NCBI GenBank assembly: GCA_035626515.1
Contig: DASPNM010000029.1
Coordinates: 124,001-188,000, forward strand
Direction: 5' to 3'
Origin: DASPNM01 sp035626515
GTDB taxonomy: Bacteria; Bacteroidota; Bacteroidia; Chitinophagales; Chitinophagaceae
Length of the DNA: 64,000 bases
In this document: piece after piece, positions 1 to 8,915 of the stretch
Numbering within the stretch: position 1 is the first letter of the stretch
Layout: every line of letters begins with the position of its first letter
Made by a program: the position numbers and the translations under genes
The notes under the pieces: generated by a model
Database searches by the model: none
What the model saw: the letters and a program-made list of their open reading frames with translations, nothing else
Told to the model about the DNA's origin: nothing

Positions 1-267
1 GCGGCCGACGTGATTCGTATGGATGTCTTCCGCTTCCTGGATCAGTGCAGCGAAACTTATGACCTGGTTTTCGCCGGACCTCCGTACGCGCTTGCTACCA
101 TCGACGACCTCCCGCGAATGATTTTCGCGAAACGGCTGCTTCGCCCGGGAGGCTGGTTCATTTTAGAGCATACGCCGCGGAATAATTACAGCGAGTTTCC
201 TTTTTTCAAAACCAGCCGGAAGTACGGCACCACGGTGTTCACCATTTTTGTCGAAAACCGGGATTAG
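1..267 (+). CDS. rsmD: RsmD-family 16S rRNA (guanine966-N2)-methyltransferase, C-terminal part
   Basis: Partial gene, cut by the left window edge; the frame is open from base 1 and stops at TAG 265-267. The visible 88 residues contain DLVFAGPPYAL, which aligns with motif IV (usually DPPY) of RsmD methyltransferases, then LRPGGWFILEH, typical of the end of this Rossmann fold. The family transfers a methyl group from SAM to G966 of 16S rRNA during 30S assembly. The first residue of the (D/N)PPY motif is Gly here (codon gga), which is unusual because that position contacts the target base. The next gene starts 8 bp downstream. Confidence 0.75.
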   Translation, partial: AADVIRMDVFRFLDQCSETYDLVFAGPPYALATIDDLPRMIFAKRLLRPGGWFILEHTPRNNYSEFPFFKTSRKYGTTVFTIFVENRD

Positions 268-275
268 ATTGAATC

Positions 276-845
276 ATGAGGAAAGCCGAAGCCAGGAATG
301 TTTTTCGCGAAAAAAGAAAGGAGCTCACTGCTGCTGAACGGACCAAGCTCGACGATTTGCTCCTCATTCAGTTTCAGAAGTTGGAGCTTCCTTTCGTGGA
401 TACCGTACTTACCTACTCGCCGATTCCCGCCAACAACGAACCCAATGTGCACCTGGCAGTGGATTTCCTTGCCTTCCGCAATCCCGCTCTTAAGGTGGCA
501 TATCCGAAAATGAGTCCAGCCGGGCTGGGGTTGCAGGCTATTCTGGTAGACGCGGATACGCCTTTTATCCGTTCCACTTACGACGTGATGGAGCCGCTCA
601 GCGACCACGTAATTCCGCCGGATGCGTTCGACCTCGTGATTGTTCCGCTTTTGATCTGCGACCGGAATGGTTTCCGCGTAGGCTACGGGCGCGGTTATTA
701 CGACCGCTACCTGAGGCAATGCAGGTCCGATTGCGTGAAAATCGGTCTGCAATACTTTGAACCGCTGGATGTCCTGGAGGACAAGGACGAATTTGACGTA
801 CCTTTAGACGTTTGCGTCACCCCGGCCAACACTTATGTTTTCTGA
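276..845 (+). CDS. 5-formyltetrahydrofolate cyclo-ligase
   Basis: 189 residues, the usual family length. The family converts 5-formyl-THF to 5,10-methenyl-THF using ATP in the cytoplasm. The conserved glycine-rich loop GYGRGYYDRYL lies at about residues 135-145, and the N-terminal Lys/Arg-rich helix (MRKAEARNVFREKRKEL) fits the ATP-binding N-terminus. The ATG is 8 bp after the upstream stop, and the 3' end overlaps lpxK by 11 bp, so it is probably in one operon with rsmD, lpxK and rnr. Confidence 0.9.
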   Translation: MRKAEARNVFREKRKELTAAERTKLDDLLLIQFQKLELPFVDTVLTYSPIPANNEPNVHLAVDFLAFRNPALKVAYPKMSPAGLGLQAILVDADTPFIRSTYDVMEPLSDHVIPPDAFDLVIVPLLICDRNGFRVGYGRGYYDRYLRQCRSDCVKIGLQYFEPLDVLEDKDEFDVPLDVCVTPANTYVF

Positions 846-1965
846 GCTGTTCCTGAAATCCTTCCGGATTCTTTTGTTTCCTTTTGCTCTGCTCTACGGC
901 CTGGGCGTTTTTGTGCGGAATCTTCTTTTCGACCTGCGTTTTTTTCGGTCTACATCGTTTGCGCTGCCGATCATCTGCGTGGGCAACCTGAGCGTTGGCG
1001 GCACAGGGAAATCTCCGATGGTGGAATTTCTGGTTTCGAAGCTGAAGCAGGAATTTCGGGTCGCGATCCTGAGCCGGGGATACAAGCGCAGGACACGCGG
1101 TTACTCGCTTGCGCGGGAGAGCAGCACTGCGCTCGATATTGGAGATGAGCCGATGCAGTTTCATTTGAAATTTCCCGACATCCCGGTCGCGGTGGGGGAG
1201 CGGAGGATCGAAGCTATTCCGCAACTGCTTCATGACCGGCCTGAAACAGAAGTTGTGATCCTCGACGACGGATTTCAGCATCGCGAGATCCGTGCGGGGC
1301 TGAACATACTGTTGACCGAGTACGGTAACCTCTACGCTCATGATTTTTTCCTGCCCACCGGCGATCTCCGCGACCAGAAGAACAGTTCGAGGCGGGCCGA
1401 CATCATCGTGGTGACAAAATGCACCGAGTCGCTTTCGTTTCAGGAGCGGGAAAAGCTCCTGATGGACCTGCGCGCCCTTCCGCAGCAGCAGGTGTTTTTC
1501 ACGGGCCTGGCGTACGGCCAGCCGTATCACATCATCACGCGTCAACCGGGAGTAGTACCGGAAGACGGCGAGCTTCTGCTCGTGGCGGGGATCGCGAATC
1601 CGAAAATGCTGAAGCGCTACCTGGAGCAACGCACCGGAGAGTACCACATGATTCAATTCCCGGATCACCATATTTACACGGTGGAAGACCTGAACGCTAT
1701 CCGGCGGAGGTTCGGGAACCTGGAAAAGAGCGCCCGGGTCCTGCTGACCACCGAAAAAGACGCCGTCCGTTTACTCAAATTCCGCAACGAACTGCAGGAG
1801 CTGCCGCTCTATGTGCTACCTGTCCGGCATTATTTTTTATTTAACCAGGAACAGCAGTTCCTGGAGATTGTGCGCAATTTTATCACGCAATTCAAAAAGC
1901 CAGAACCAAATGGGAAGAAAGAACTCGAAAAAACAGCAGCCACGGCGGAAACAGGAAACCGTTAA
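835..1965 (+). CDS. lpxK: tetraacyldisaccharide 4'-kinase LpxK
   Basis: 376 residues. LpxK phosphorylates the 4' position of the lipid A disaccharide at the inner membrane. An N-terminal hydrophobic helix (about residues 8-30) is followed by a P-loop, VGNLSVGGTGKSP at 49-61, and by the ILDDGFQHREI segment typical of LpxK. Overlaps the preceding gene by 11 bp and the following rnr by 56 bp, which suggests translational coupling. Its presence implies a lipid A-containing outer membrane. Confidence 0.93.
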   Translation: MFSELFLKSFRILLFPFALLYGLGVFVRNLLFDLRFFRSTSFALPIICVGNLSVGGTGKSPMVEFLVSKLKQEFRVAILSRGYKRRTRGYSLARESSTALDIGDEPMQFHLKFPDIPVAVGERRIEAIPQLLHDRPETEVVILDDGFQHREIRAGLNILLTEYGNLYAHDFFLPTGDLRDQKNSSRRADIIVVTKCTESLSFQEREKLLMDLRALPQQQVFFTGLAYGQPYHIITRQPGVVPEDGELLLVAGIANPKMLKRYLEQRTGEYHMIQFPDHHIYTVEDLNAIRRRFGNLEKSARVLLTTEKDAVRLLKFRNELQELPLYVLPVRHYFLFNQEQQFLEIVRNFITQFKKPEPNGKKELEKTAATAETGNR

Positions 1966-3925
1966 GTCGGTCAAGGGTACACTGGACATTACCCGCTCCG
2001 GAATGGGTTTTGTGGTTGCGGAAGGCCTGGAAGCGGACGTGCTCGTCCGTCCTTCGGACCTCAACACCGCGATGCATGGCGATACGGTGCGGGTGCGCAT
2101 CCGCGACGACCGGCCGGGCCGGCGCCTGCAGGGCGTGGTGGAAGAAGTGATCCGCCGCAAACGCAACGAATTTGTAGGCAGGGTGGAAATGAACAATGGC
2201 TTTGGTTTTTTTATTCCTGAAGCTGACAGGCCCATGCCCGATGTATTTGTTCCGGGAAACAACCTCAACGGAGCGCAGGACAACGATCGGGTGGTAGTGC
2301 GCATCCTCGAGTGGGAAAGAGGAAAGCGGCCCATGGGGGAGGTGGTGAACGTGCTCAGCACCGGCGATGACCACGACGTGGCGATGAAGGAGCTGCTGCT
2401 GGAGAACAGTTTCCCACTTTCATTCTCGGACGAGGCGCTTGAAATCGCGGCCAGGATACCGGATCGGATTTCCCAAAAAGAAATTGACCGTCGCCGCGAC
2501 GTGCGACGCATTCTCACCTTCACCATTGACCCGATCGATGCAAAGGATTACGACGATGCCCTTTCGTTCCGTAAGCTGAAAAACGGGCATTACGAGATCG
2601 GAGTTCATATTGCCGATGTGTCCCATTACCTCGATCCGGGTACGGTTCTGGACCGGGAGGCTTACGAGCGTGCGACTTCGGTTTACCTGCCCGACCGCGT
2701 GAACCCGATGCTTCCCGAGGAGATCTCGAACGTGATTTGCTCCCTGCTTCCCAGGGAAGACAAGCTCACTTTTTCGGTGATCTTTGAGATCACGCCGAAA
2801 GCGGAGGTAAAAAAATACTGGATCGGGAAAACGGTGATTCATTCAAAACATCGCTTCACCTATGAGGAGGTACAGGCGATCATCGAGGCGGAGGACGGGC
2901 TTTATGCCGAGCAGATCCTGACACTGAACAATCTTGCACAGCGGTTCAGGAAGAAAAGGTTTGCCAACGGCGCCATTAACTTTTCGTCGCAGGAGGTTCG
3001 GTTCAAGCTCGACGACAAAGGCGAGCCAATTGGCATCATCGTCAAAGAAAGCTTGCAGGCACACCAGCTTATCGAGGAATTCATGTTGCTCGCCAACCGG
3101 ACAATGGCCTCGGAGATCGCGCGGATCAAGGTGAAAGGCAAACCGCTTCCGTTTCCTTACCGCGTGCATGACGATCCGGATGAGGAAAAGCTGATACCGT
3201 TCGTTGCTTTCGCGAAGAAATTCGGCCACAAGTTCGACATGTCCTCGCCGGATGCCATTGCCGCGTCATTCAACCAGCTGCTCGACGACGTGCACGGCAA
3301 GCCGGAGCAGCACGTCCTGGAGCAACTCGGCATCCGCACGATGGCAAAGGCGAAATACACAACGGAGAACATTGGCCATTATGGGCTCGGTTTCACGAAC
3401 TACTGCCATTTCACGTCACCGATACGGCGCTATCCCGATATCCTGGTTCACCGGATCATGGAGGGAGTGCTTGGTGGGCAAATGCCGGTCGACAAGAAGT
3501 TGGAGGAAAAATGCAAGCACTGCAGCGAGAGGGAACGAGCTGCCATGGAGGTGGAGCGCGCGGCAAATAAATACAAGCAGGTGCAGTACATGAAGAAATT
3601 CCTTGGTGAGGAATTCGAAGGAGTGATCAGCGGTGTCGCCGCCTTCGGATTCTGGGTGGAGACAATCGAACACAAATGCGAAGGCCTGGTGAGTGTGAAC
3701 AGCCTGCTTGAGTACGACGAGTTCCGATTGGTGGAAGCCGATTACAGCCTCCAGGGACGGCGCACCGGCAGGAAATTCCGAATGGGAGACAAGGTCTGGA
3801 TCAAAGTAGTGGGCGCCAACTTAACCAAACGGCAGCTGGATTACGATTGGGTAATCGCCGGCGAAGTAGGTAAGGAAAAGCGGGCGCAGCGTGAAAAAAA
3901 ATCAGGCGCCGGCAACCGCAGGTGA
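1910..3925 (+). CDS. rnr: ribonuclease R
   Basis: 671 residues from the ATG at 1910; an upstream extension of the same frame lies inside lpxK and is not typical of the family. RNase R is a processive 3'-5' exoribonuclease of structured RNA. Order: basic N-terminal tail (MGRKNSKKQQPRRK), cold-shock/OB domains, the RNB catalytic domain with the metal-binding run DPIDAKDYDDALS, and a C-terminal S1 domain followed by a Lys/Arg-rich tail. HFTSPIRRYPDILVHR is the classic RNB signature. Confidence 0.93.
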   Translation: MGRKNSKKQQPRRKQETVKSVKGTLDITRSGMGFVVAEGLEADVLVRPSDLNTAMHGDTVRVRIRDDRPGRRLQGVVEEVIRRKRNEFVGRVEMNNGFGFFIPEADRPMPDVFVPGNNLNGAQDNDRVVVRILEWERGKRPMGEVVNVLSTGDDHDVAMKELLLENSFPLSFSDEALEIAARIPDRISQKEIDRRRDVRRILTFTIDPIDAKDYDDALSFRKLKNGHYEIGVHIADVSHYLDPGTVLDREAYERATSVYLPDRVNPMLPEEISNVICSLLPREDKLTFSVIFEITPKAEVKKYWIGKTVIHSKHRFTYEEVQAIIEAEDGLYAEQILTLNNLAQRFRKKRFANGAINFSSQEVRFKLDDKGEPIGIIVKESLQAHQLIEEFMLLANRTMASEIARIKVKGKPLPFPYRVHDDPDEEKLIPFVAFAKKFGHKFDMSSPDAIAASFNQLLDDVHGKPEQHVLEQLGIRTMAKAKYTTENIGHYGLGFTNYCHFTSPIRRYPDILVHRIMEGVLGGQMPVDKKLEEKCKHCSERERAAMEVERAANKYKQVQYMKKFLGEEFEGVISGVAAFGFWVETIEHKCEGLVSVNSLLEYDEFRLVEADYSLQGRRTGRKFRMGDKVWIKVVGANLTKRQLDYDWVIAGEVGKEKRAQREKKSGAGNRR

Positions 3926-3998
3926 GAAGAGCTTGTTTTTCTACGCCCCGCAATGTGTATTTTCATTTTTCACTAACCGTCAATAGTAAACGAACGCC

Positions 3999-4964
3999 AT
4001 GCATTCTTTCCAGCTGCTTGCCGAAAAATTCTCACTTCAGTTCGAACAACCCCATTTTCCATCGGAGACGGTCGGAATTTACGAGGCCGGCCACTATTTT
4101 TTGAAGCTTGGGGGAAAACGGGTACGACCCGTGCTTTGCCTTATGGGCAACGAACTATTCGATGAGATCCGCCCCGATGCCATGCCGGTGGCGATTGCCA
4201 TTGAGCTCTTTCACAACTTTACACTCGTTCACGACGACATCATGGACAAAGCGCCATTGCGCCGGGGCCTGGAGACGGTGCACCGGAAATTCGGTGAAAA
4301 CACCGCCCTGCTCGCGGGCGATGTCATGTTGGTGGCAGCGTATGATTACCTGAACAAGGTGAGCAATTCCTACCTCCACCGCGTCATGCAGCTGTTTAAC
4401 CAGACCGCGCGGCAGGTTTGCGAAGGACAGCAAATGGACATGGATTTCGAAGCGAGGAACGGGGTGGCTTTTGATGATTACCTGAGGATGATCGAGTTGA
4501 AAACCTCGGTGCTTATCGCCGCAAGTCTGAAGATGGGATCCATTCTCGGCGGGGCCGGGGAACGGAACCAAAACCTGCTGTACGAATTTGGCCGGAAGCT
4601 GGGGATAGCTTTCCAGGTACAGGATGATTACCTGGACGCATTTGGCGATTCCGAAAAGTTTGGGAAACAAATTGGGGGCGATATTCTTTCTAACAAGAAA
4701 ACCTTTTTGCTCATCTACGCGCTGGAGCATGCAGACCCCGCGGCGAAAAAGGAACTTCTGCGCCTGCAGCGGGAATCTCCCGAAGATAAAGTGGCCCGAA
4801 CGCTCGACATATTCCGAACGGCGGGCGCCGACCGCTGGGCCCTTCAACTCAAGGACAAATACCTCGACGAGGCATTGCAGTTCCTGGAAGACATTGCCGT
4901 ATTGTCGCGGAGAAAGGAGCCGCTTCGCGAACTGGCGCAATTCCTGGTGCAGCGGGATCACTGA
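3999..4964 (+). CDS. polyprenyl (geranylgeranyl/farnesyl-type) diphosphate synthase
   Basis: 321 residues, cytoplasmic trans-prenyltransferase condensing isopentenyl diphosphate with an allylic diphosphate. Both aspartate-rich motifs are intact: DDIMD at 79-83 followed by RRG, and DDYLD at 209-213 followed by FGD; GGDILSNKKT lies after the second. Product chain length cannot be set from the sequence alone. The residues before the first motif (HNFTLVH) are of the medium/long-chain type common in Bacteroidota. The 73-bp gap after rnr has no clear terminator. Confidence 0.88.
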   Translation: MHSFQLLAEKFSLQFEQPHFPSETVGIYEAGHYFLKLGGKRVRPVLCLMGNELFDEIRPDAMPVAIAIELFHNFTLVHDDIMDKAPLRRGLETVHRKFGENTALLAGDVMLVAAYDYLNKVSNSYLHRVMQLFNQTARQVCEGQQMDMDFEARNGVAFDDYLRMIELKTSVLIAASLKMGSILGGAGERNQNLLYEFGRKLGIAFQVQDDYLDAFGDSEKFGKQIGGDILSNKKTFLLIYALEHADPAAKKELLRLQRESPEDKVARTLDIFRTAGADRWALQLKDKYLDEALQFLEDIAVLSRRKEPLRELAQFLVQRDH

Positions 4965-5136
4965 GTCCGTACGCGCTGACAGGGTTTGTAGAAATCTAAT
5001 CTAGCATCGCATCGAGCCAACGAGCGTGAAGCTGGAAGTTCACCGACTTATTGCCGGTTTTTCTTAGTCGTGCATCATCCTTGTTTCGGGGGAGGTAAAC
5101 AAAATTTCGCTATTTTGACCACCAAACCAAAACAAG

Positions 5137-6783
5137 ATGCTGAACCAACTTTTCCGCAAAAAATCAGTAGACCGAATTCTGCATGAAGCGCAGACGGGAC
5201 TCGGCGACGCGCATGGTCACGCGGTAGGTTTGAGAAAAGTGCTTGGCGTTCGCGACCTTACTTTCTTTGGGATCGCAGCCATTATCGGTGCCGGGATCTT
5301 CAGCGGAATTGGACAAGCCGCGTCGGACGGAGGGCCGGGCGTAGTATTTCTTTATATGTTCACCGCCCTCGCTTGCGGCTTCGCGGCTCTTTGTTATGCG
5401 GAGTTCGCCTCGACCGTCCCCGTTGCGGGCAGCGCTTATACCTATTCATACGTCGCTTTCGGCGAGATATTCGCCTGGATCATCGGATGGGATCTGTTGA
5501 TGGAATACGCCATCGGCAACATTGCGGTGGCAATTTCCTGGAGTGATTATTTCACCGGGCTGATGAGCAAGGCGGGACTGGACATTCCGCACTGGATGAC
5601 GATGGATTTCATGTCGGCAAAAGCCGGCGCAACGCCCGAGGCGGCGGGTGCATGGGCCGAAGCGCCCAGGTTATTCGGTATGCCGCTCGTGATGGATCTT
5701 CCGGCACTGCTGATCGTGGCGCTGATTACTTATGTAGTTTTTGTCGGGATCAAAGAGTCACGCGGTGCGGCCAACGTGATGGTGATCCTGAAGCTTGCAG
5801 TGATCTTTTTCGTGATCGTTCTGGGGGCTTATTATGTGAACCCGGATAACTGGACACCATTCACTCCCGAAGGATTTGGGGGGATCATGAAAGGCGTTTC
5901 CGCGGTTTTTTTCGCGTACATCGGGTTTGACGCGATTTCCACTACTGCGGAGGAATGCAGGAACCCGCAGCGTGACCTGCCGCGCGGAATGATTTATTCG
6001 CTGATCATTTGCACCGTCGTCTATGTTTTGCTCGCGCTCGTGCTTACCGGTATGGTGCATTACCAGACACTGGATGTCGGCGACCCGCTGGCCATGGTCT
6101 TCGATGCGCGGGGAATGAAATTTGTCTCCGGAGTGGTTGCCGTCAGCGCCATTATCGCCACCGCAAGCGTGTTGCTGGTCTTCCAGCTGGGGCAGCCGCG
6201 CATTTGGATGGCCATGAGCCGCGACGGCCTGCTTCCAAAGATCTTTTCACGCATCCATCCGAAATACAAAACCCCTTCATTCTCCACCATTCTGACCGGC
6301 GTGTTCGTGGCTGTGCCCGCGCTTTTCCTGAACCTCGGGGAAGTGTTATCACTTACGAGTATCGGGACACTCTTCGCCTTTGTGCTCGTTTGTGGTGGGG
6401 TGCTCGCCCTTCAGATGAAGCGCGACCGCCCGGCCAGTAAGTTCCGAGTACCCTATGTAAACGCACAATTCATCTACCCGCTGCTGCTGATTACCGGCAT
6501 TGCGATCGTAGCCTGGAAGGTGCCCGGGCATTTTATGGCCGACATCTGGACCAGGGAAACGTGGCCGATGGCGGCGTTCTGGGTCATTGCGATTTTGTTG
6601 GCTGTGCTTGCCTTCCTCAAAAAATTCTCTCTCATTCCGGTGCTCGGGATGGTGAGTTGCTTTTACCTGATGGCTCAGGAAACCCACAAGGTCTGGATGC
6701 GCTTCCTCATCTGGCTGGTGCTGGGGCTGGTGATCTATTTCGTTTACAGCTACCGACACAGCAAGCTGGCAAAGAGCTCGTGA
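5137..6783 (+). CDS. APC-superfamily amino acid permease (cationic amino acid transporter type)
   Basis: 548 residues with 12 or more hydrophobic helices. The first helix carries the unwound substrate-binding motif GAGIFSGIG (about 52-60), and the next segments match the CAT/YfnA branch of the APC superfamily, including YAEFASTVPVAGSAYTY. Probably a proton-coupled importer of amino acids in the inner membrane; substrate not determinable. Its TGA is immediately followed by the ATG of the next gene (TGAATG), so the two are probably co-transcribed. Upstream, CTATTTTG at about 5112 resembles a -7 box but is one base short of TAnnTTTG. Confidence 0.88.
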   Translation: MLNQLFRKKSVDRILHEAQTGLGDAHGHAVGLRKVLGVRDLTFFGIAAIIGAGIFSGIGQAASDGGPGVVFLYMFTALACGFAALCYAEFASTVPVAGSAYTYSYVAFGEIFAWIIGWDLLMEYAIGNIAVAISWSDYFTGLMSKAGLDIPHWMTMDFMSAKAGATPEAAGAWAEAPRLFGMPLVMDLPALLIVALITYVVFVGIKESRGAANVMVILKLAVIFFVIVLGAYYVNPDNWTPFTPEGFGGIMKGVSAVFFAYIGFDAISTTAEECRNPQRDLPRGMIYSLIICTVVYVLLALVLTGMVHYQTLDVGDPLAMVFDARGMKFVSGVVAVSAIIATASVLLVFQLGQPRIWMAMSRDGLLPKIFSRIHPKYKTPSFSTILTGVFVAVPALFLNLGEVLSLTSIGTLFAFVLVCGGVLALQMKRDRPASKFRVPYVNAQFIYPLLLITGIAIVAWKVPGHFMADIWTRETWPMAAFWVIAILLAVLAFLKKFSLIPVLGMVSCFYLMAQETHKVWMRFLIWLVLGLVIYFVYSYRHSKLAKSS

Positions 6784-7416
6784 ATGGCTGCAAACCTGGC
6801 AAACCGGTGGACGAGGCTTTGTAAGAAATTTACCTCAGACGAAGCGTTGATCACAAATTGCTATCGCGAAATACGGGACCACTATTGCGAGCCAGGCCGC
6901 TATTACCACAACTTCGAACATCTGCAATCGCTTTTCTCCATGGCGAAAAAACATTGGGCTGAAATCGAAGACAGCGAAGCCATGGATTTCGGGATCTGGT
7001 ATCATGACCTGGTGTACCAACCCGGCAGCAAGGAAAACGAGGAACGAAGCGCGCAGATTGCCGCCGAACGCCTCAGGGCGCTTGGTTTTCCGGTTGGAAG
7101 AACCGTGGCCGTTTGCAATCTGATCCGCGCAACAGCTGGTCACCGGATATCCGGCAGCAGACGCAGGGACCTCGCACTTTTTCTCGACTTCGACCTCAGC
7201 ATCCTCGCATCTTCATGGAATCGGTATCACCGCTATGCTTTGGCCCTGAGAAAGGAATACGCGACACTTGCTGCCGCAGCCTACCGCTCCGGCCGGAAAG
7301 CTTTTCTGGGGAGCCTGCTCCAAAGAAGACACATTTTCAATACGGAGCTGTTTCGACGTAAAGAAGTCAAAGCGAGAGCCAATATCCGCCGCGAGATCGA
7401 AACATCCTTAACCTGA
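6784..7416 (+). CDS. HD-superfamily metal-dependent hydrolase (COG4339-like)
   Basis: 210 residues. It has the spaced metal ligands of a small HD subfamily: YHNFEH at about 40-45, IWYHDLVY (the HD pair) at about 67-74, and FLDFDLSIL near residue 140. The family is predicted to be phosphohydrolases; substrates are not established and none is implied by the neighbours. The ATG directly abuts the permease stop codon, so it is likely co-transcribed with it. The C-terminus is basic and helical. Confidence 0.75.
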   Translation: MAANLANRWTRLCKKFTSDEALITNCYREIRDHYCEPGRYYHNFEHLQSLFSMAKKHWAEIEDSEAMDFGIWYHDLVYQPGSKENEERSAQIAAERLRALGFPVGRTVAVCNLIRATAGHRISGSRRRDLALFLDFDLSILASSWNRYHRYALALRKEYATLAAAAYRSGRKAFLGSLLQRRHIFNTELFRRKEVKARANIRREIETSLT

Positions 7417-7427
7417 CTTCATCCCGG

Positions 7428-7435
7428 TAATTTTG
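7428..7435 (+). promoter_or_regulatory. -7 promoter box for the DUF2027-Smr gene
   Basis: TAATTTTG is a perfect match to the Bacteroidota -7 consensus TAnnTTTG. It ends 4 nt before the GTG start at 7440, so the transcript would be leaderless or nearly so. A TTA, not the preferred TTG, lies 17 nt upstream, so the -33 part is weak. Confidence 0.45.
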
Positions 7436-7439
7436 CAGT

Positions 7440-8447
7440 GTGAAATATCAGGTAGGCGACCGGGTGCTGTTGCTGCACTCAAACGAAGAGGGAGAAGTGG
7501 TGGATATCATCAACACGAAGATGGTGCTGGTGGATGTGGGCGGTGTGCATTTTCCCGTGTACGCCGACCAGATTGATTTTCCGTATTTCAGGCGATTTAC
7601 GGAAAAGAAGTCGCCACAAAAAGAAAAGCGCTACGTAGACGATGTGCGCAAAGAAAAAGAAACCCGGCCACGGGTGGCCGACGGAGTCTGGATCAGCTTT
7701 CTCCCGGTAAGCAGCGCGGATGAATTCGGCGACGAAGTGATTGAAGAGCTCAAGATTCACCTGGTGAACCGAACCGAAACAGCGTATCGCTTCAGCTACA
7801 CACTCCGCTACTTTGGAAGGCCGGAGTTTGAGCTAAAAAACGACCTTTTTCCCTTCCAGGATTTTTACCTGCACGACATTCCTTTCGAGAACCTCAACGA
7901 TAGTCCCGTTTTCGAATTTGAATTCAGCCTGCTGCAGCCGCAGAAAGGAAAAGCTGAAAACACACAGGCGTCATTAAAGCTGAAGCCAAAGCAACTCTTT
8001 GCGCGTTTTGAAGAAATGAAAATGAAGGGAGATGCCAGCTTTTCGCATCGCCTGTTCGCACGGTATCCCGACCGTGAAACCGGTTTAGGGGAATTGATAC
8101 TGCCTGTCGGTGCGCGTTCGAACGCTTTCAACACCGCGCGGGCTCGCGAGCACCTCGAGCCGCCCCGCTCTGTTGTGGATTTGCACATTGACAAGATCAC
8201 CAGCGACTGGGAACACCTCAGCAACCGCGAAATCCTGTCCCTGCAGCTCAAAACTTTTGAAAAATACTACGACCTGGCCGTTGCTCATTTGCAGCCCAGC
8301 CTGGTTGTGATCCACGGCCTGGGCACCGGCAGACTCCGCGAGGAAATACACGAATTGCTGAAGCACCGCAGGGAGGTGAAGAGCTTTGTGAACCAGTACC
8401 ATCCGCTTTATGGATATGGCGCAACTGAAATTTACCTCGAATATTAA
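7440..8447 (+). CDS. DUF2027 domain protein with C-terminal Smr domain
   Basis: 335 residues from a GTG start. N-terminal residues 1-60 form a small beta domain (YQVGDRVLLL, VVDIINTKMVLVDVGG) as in DUF2027 proteins, then a variable charged linker, a middle beta-rich domain, and a C-terminal Smr domain with VVDLHIDKI at about 240-248 and HGLGTGRLREEI near residue 293. Smr domains are nucleic-acid nicking or RNA-cleaving modules. The Smr LDxH motif is present as VDLH. The role of the Bacteroidota two-domain protein is not known to me. Confidence 0.8.
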   Translation: MKYQVGDRVLLLHSNEEGEVVDIINTKMVLVDVGGVHFPVYADQIDFPYFRRFTEKKSPQKEKRYVDDVRKEKETRPRVADGVWISFLPVSSADEFGDEVIEELKIHLVNRTETAYRFSYTLRYFGRPEFELKNDLFPFQDFYLHDIPFENLNDSPVFEFEFSLLQPQKGKAENTQASLKLKPKQLFARFEEMKMKGDASFSHRLFARYPDRETGLGELILPVGARSNAFNTARAREHLEPPRSVVDLHIDKITSDWEHLSNREILSLQLKTFEKYYDLAVAHLQPSLVVIHGLGTGRLREEIHELLKHRREVKSFVNQYHPLYGYGATEIYLEY

Positions 8448-8469
8448 GCATAGTTTTTAACGAAATTCA

Positions 8470-8502
8470 TTCGGGTGCACGCGCAGCAATTATGTAAATT
8501 TG
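8470..8502 (+). promoter_or_regulatory. promoter of rnpB
   Basis: TTCG at 8470-8473 (one mismatch to the -33 TTTG) and a perfect -7 box TAAATTTG at 8495-8502, 21 nt apart, 15-20 nt before the mature 5' end of the RNase P RNA. Confidence 0.5.
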
Positions 8503-8519
8503 CAATCCGTTCTTAAAGT

Positions 8520-8876
8520 TTTTGCAGGCCAGGCTATCGCCCCGACTTGTCGGGGAGGAAAGTCCGGACAGCATAGAGCAGTGCACCCCGCGCAAGCGGG
8601 GGTCCCGACTTGTCGGGAACAGAGAGTGCCACAGAAAATGACTTCCCGTTCCGGTAACGCAACGGGTAAAGGTGAAAACGTAGGGTAAGAGCCTACGGCT
8701 TCGGATGGTAACATCCGTGGCGGGTAAACCTTGCACGCTGAAATGCCGCGTATAGTACCCGCGAGGGCTGCTCGTCCGAGTCCCGCAAGGGACCGGGTAC
8801 AGGGTAGGCAGAAAAGATAAATGATGGCCGCGTCCGCTTGCGGACGAACTGAATCCGGCTTACCGGCCTGCACTTC
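8520..8876 (+). ncRNA. rnpB: RNase P RNA (bacterial type A)
   Basis: The catalytic RNA of RNase P, which removes tRNA 5' leaders. Conserved core elements appear in order: GAGGAAAGTCCGGAC (8550-8564), AGAGTGCCACAGAAA (8622-8636), GGTAAGAGCCTACGGC (about 8684-8700), AGATAAATGATGGCCG (8815-8830) and a 3' end ATCCGGCTTACCGGCC. The P1 helix is visible as TGCAGGCC at 8523-8530 pairing with GGCCTGCA at 8865-8872. Exact ends are estimates to within about 5 nt. The internal helix CCGCGCAAGCGGGGG and the repeated CCCGACTTGTCGGGA hairpins are normal variable arms. Confidence 0.93.
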
Positions 8877-8913
8877 ACACCACGCCCCTCTTCCGGGAGG
8901 GGCGGGAGTGAAG
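8873..8913. terminator. hairpin after rnpB, possibly bidirectional
   Basis: Outer stem CTTCAC (8873-8878) with GTGAAG (8908-8913) enclosing a strong inner stem CGCCCCTC/GAGGGGCG. It lies between rnpB and the convergent CPBP gene, which ends 3 bp further on. There is no good T-tract, so it could be a processing or stability hairpin. Confidence 0.45.
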
Positions 8914-8915
8914 AA

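Noticed and set aside
817..1671. Long open frame on the minus strand (284 codons) inside lpxK
   Set aside because: Antisense to a clear lpxK, with Arg/His/Gln-rich composition typical of the shadow of a GC-rich gene and no signal, motif or family.
5112..5119. CTATTTTG before the APC permease as a promoter
   Set aside because: It is one base short of the TAnnTTTG consensus and has no correctly spaced TTG.
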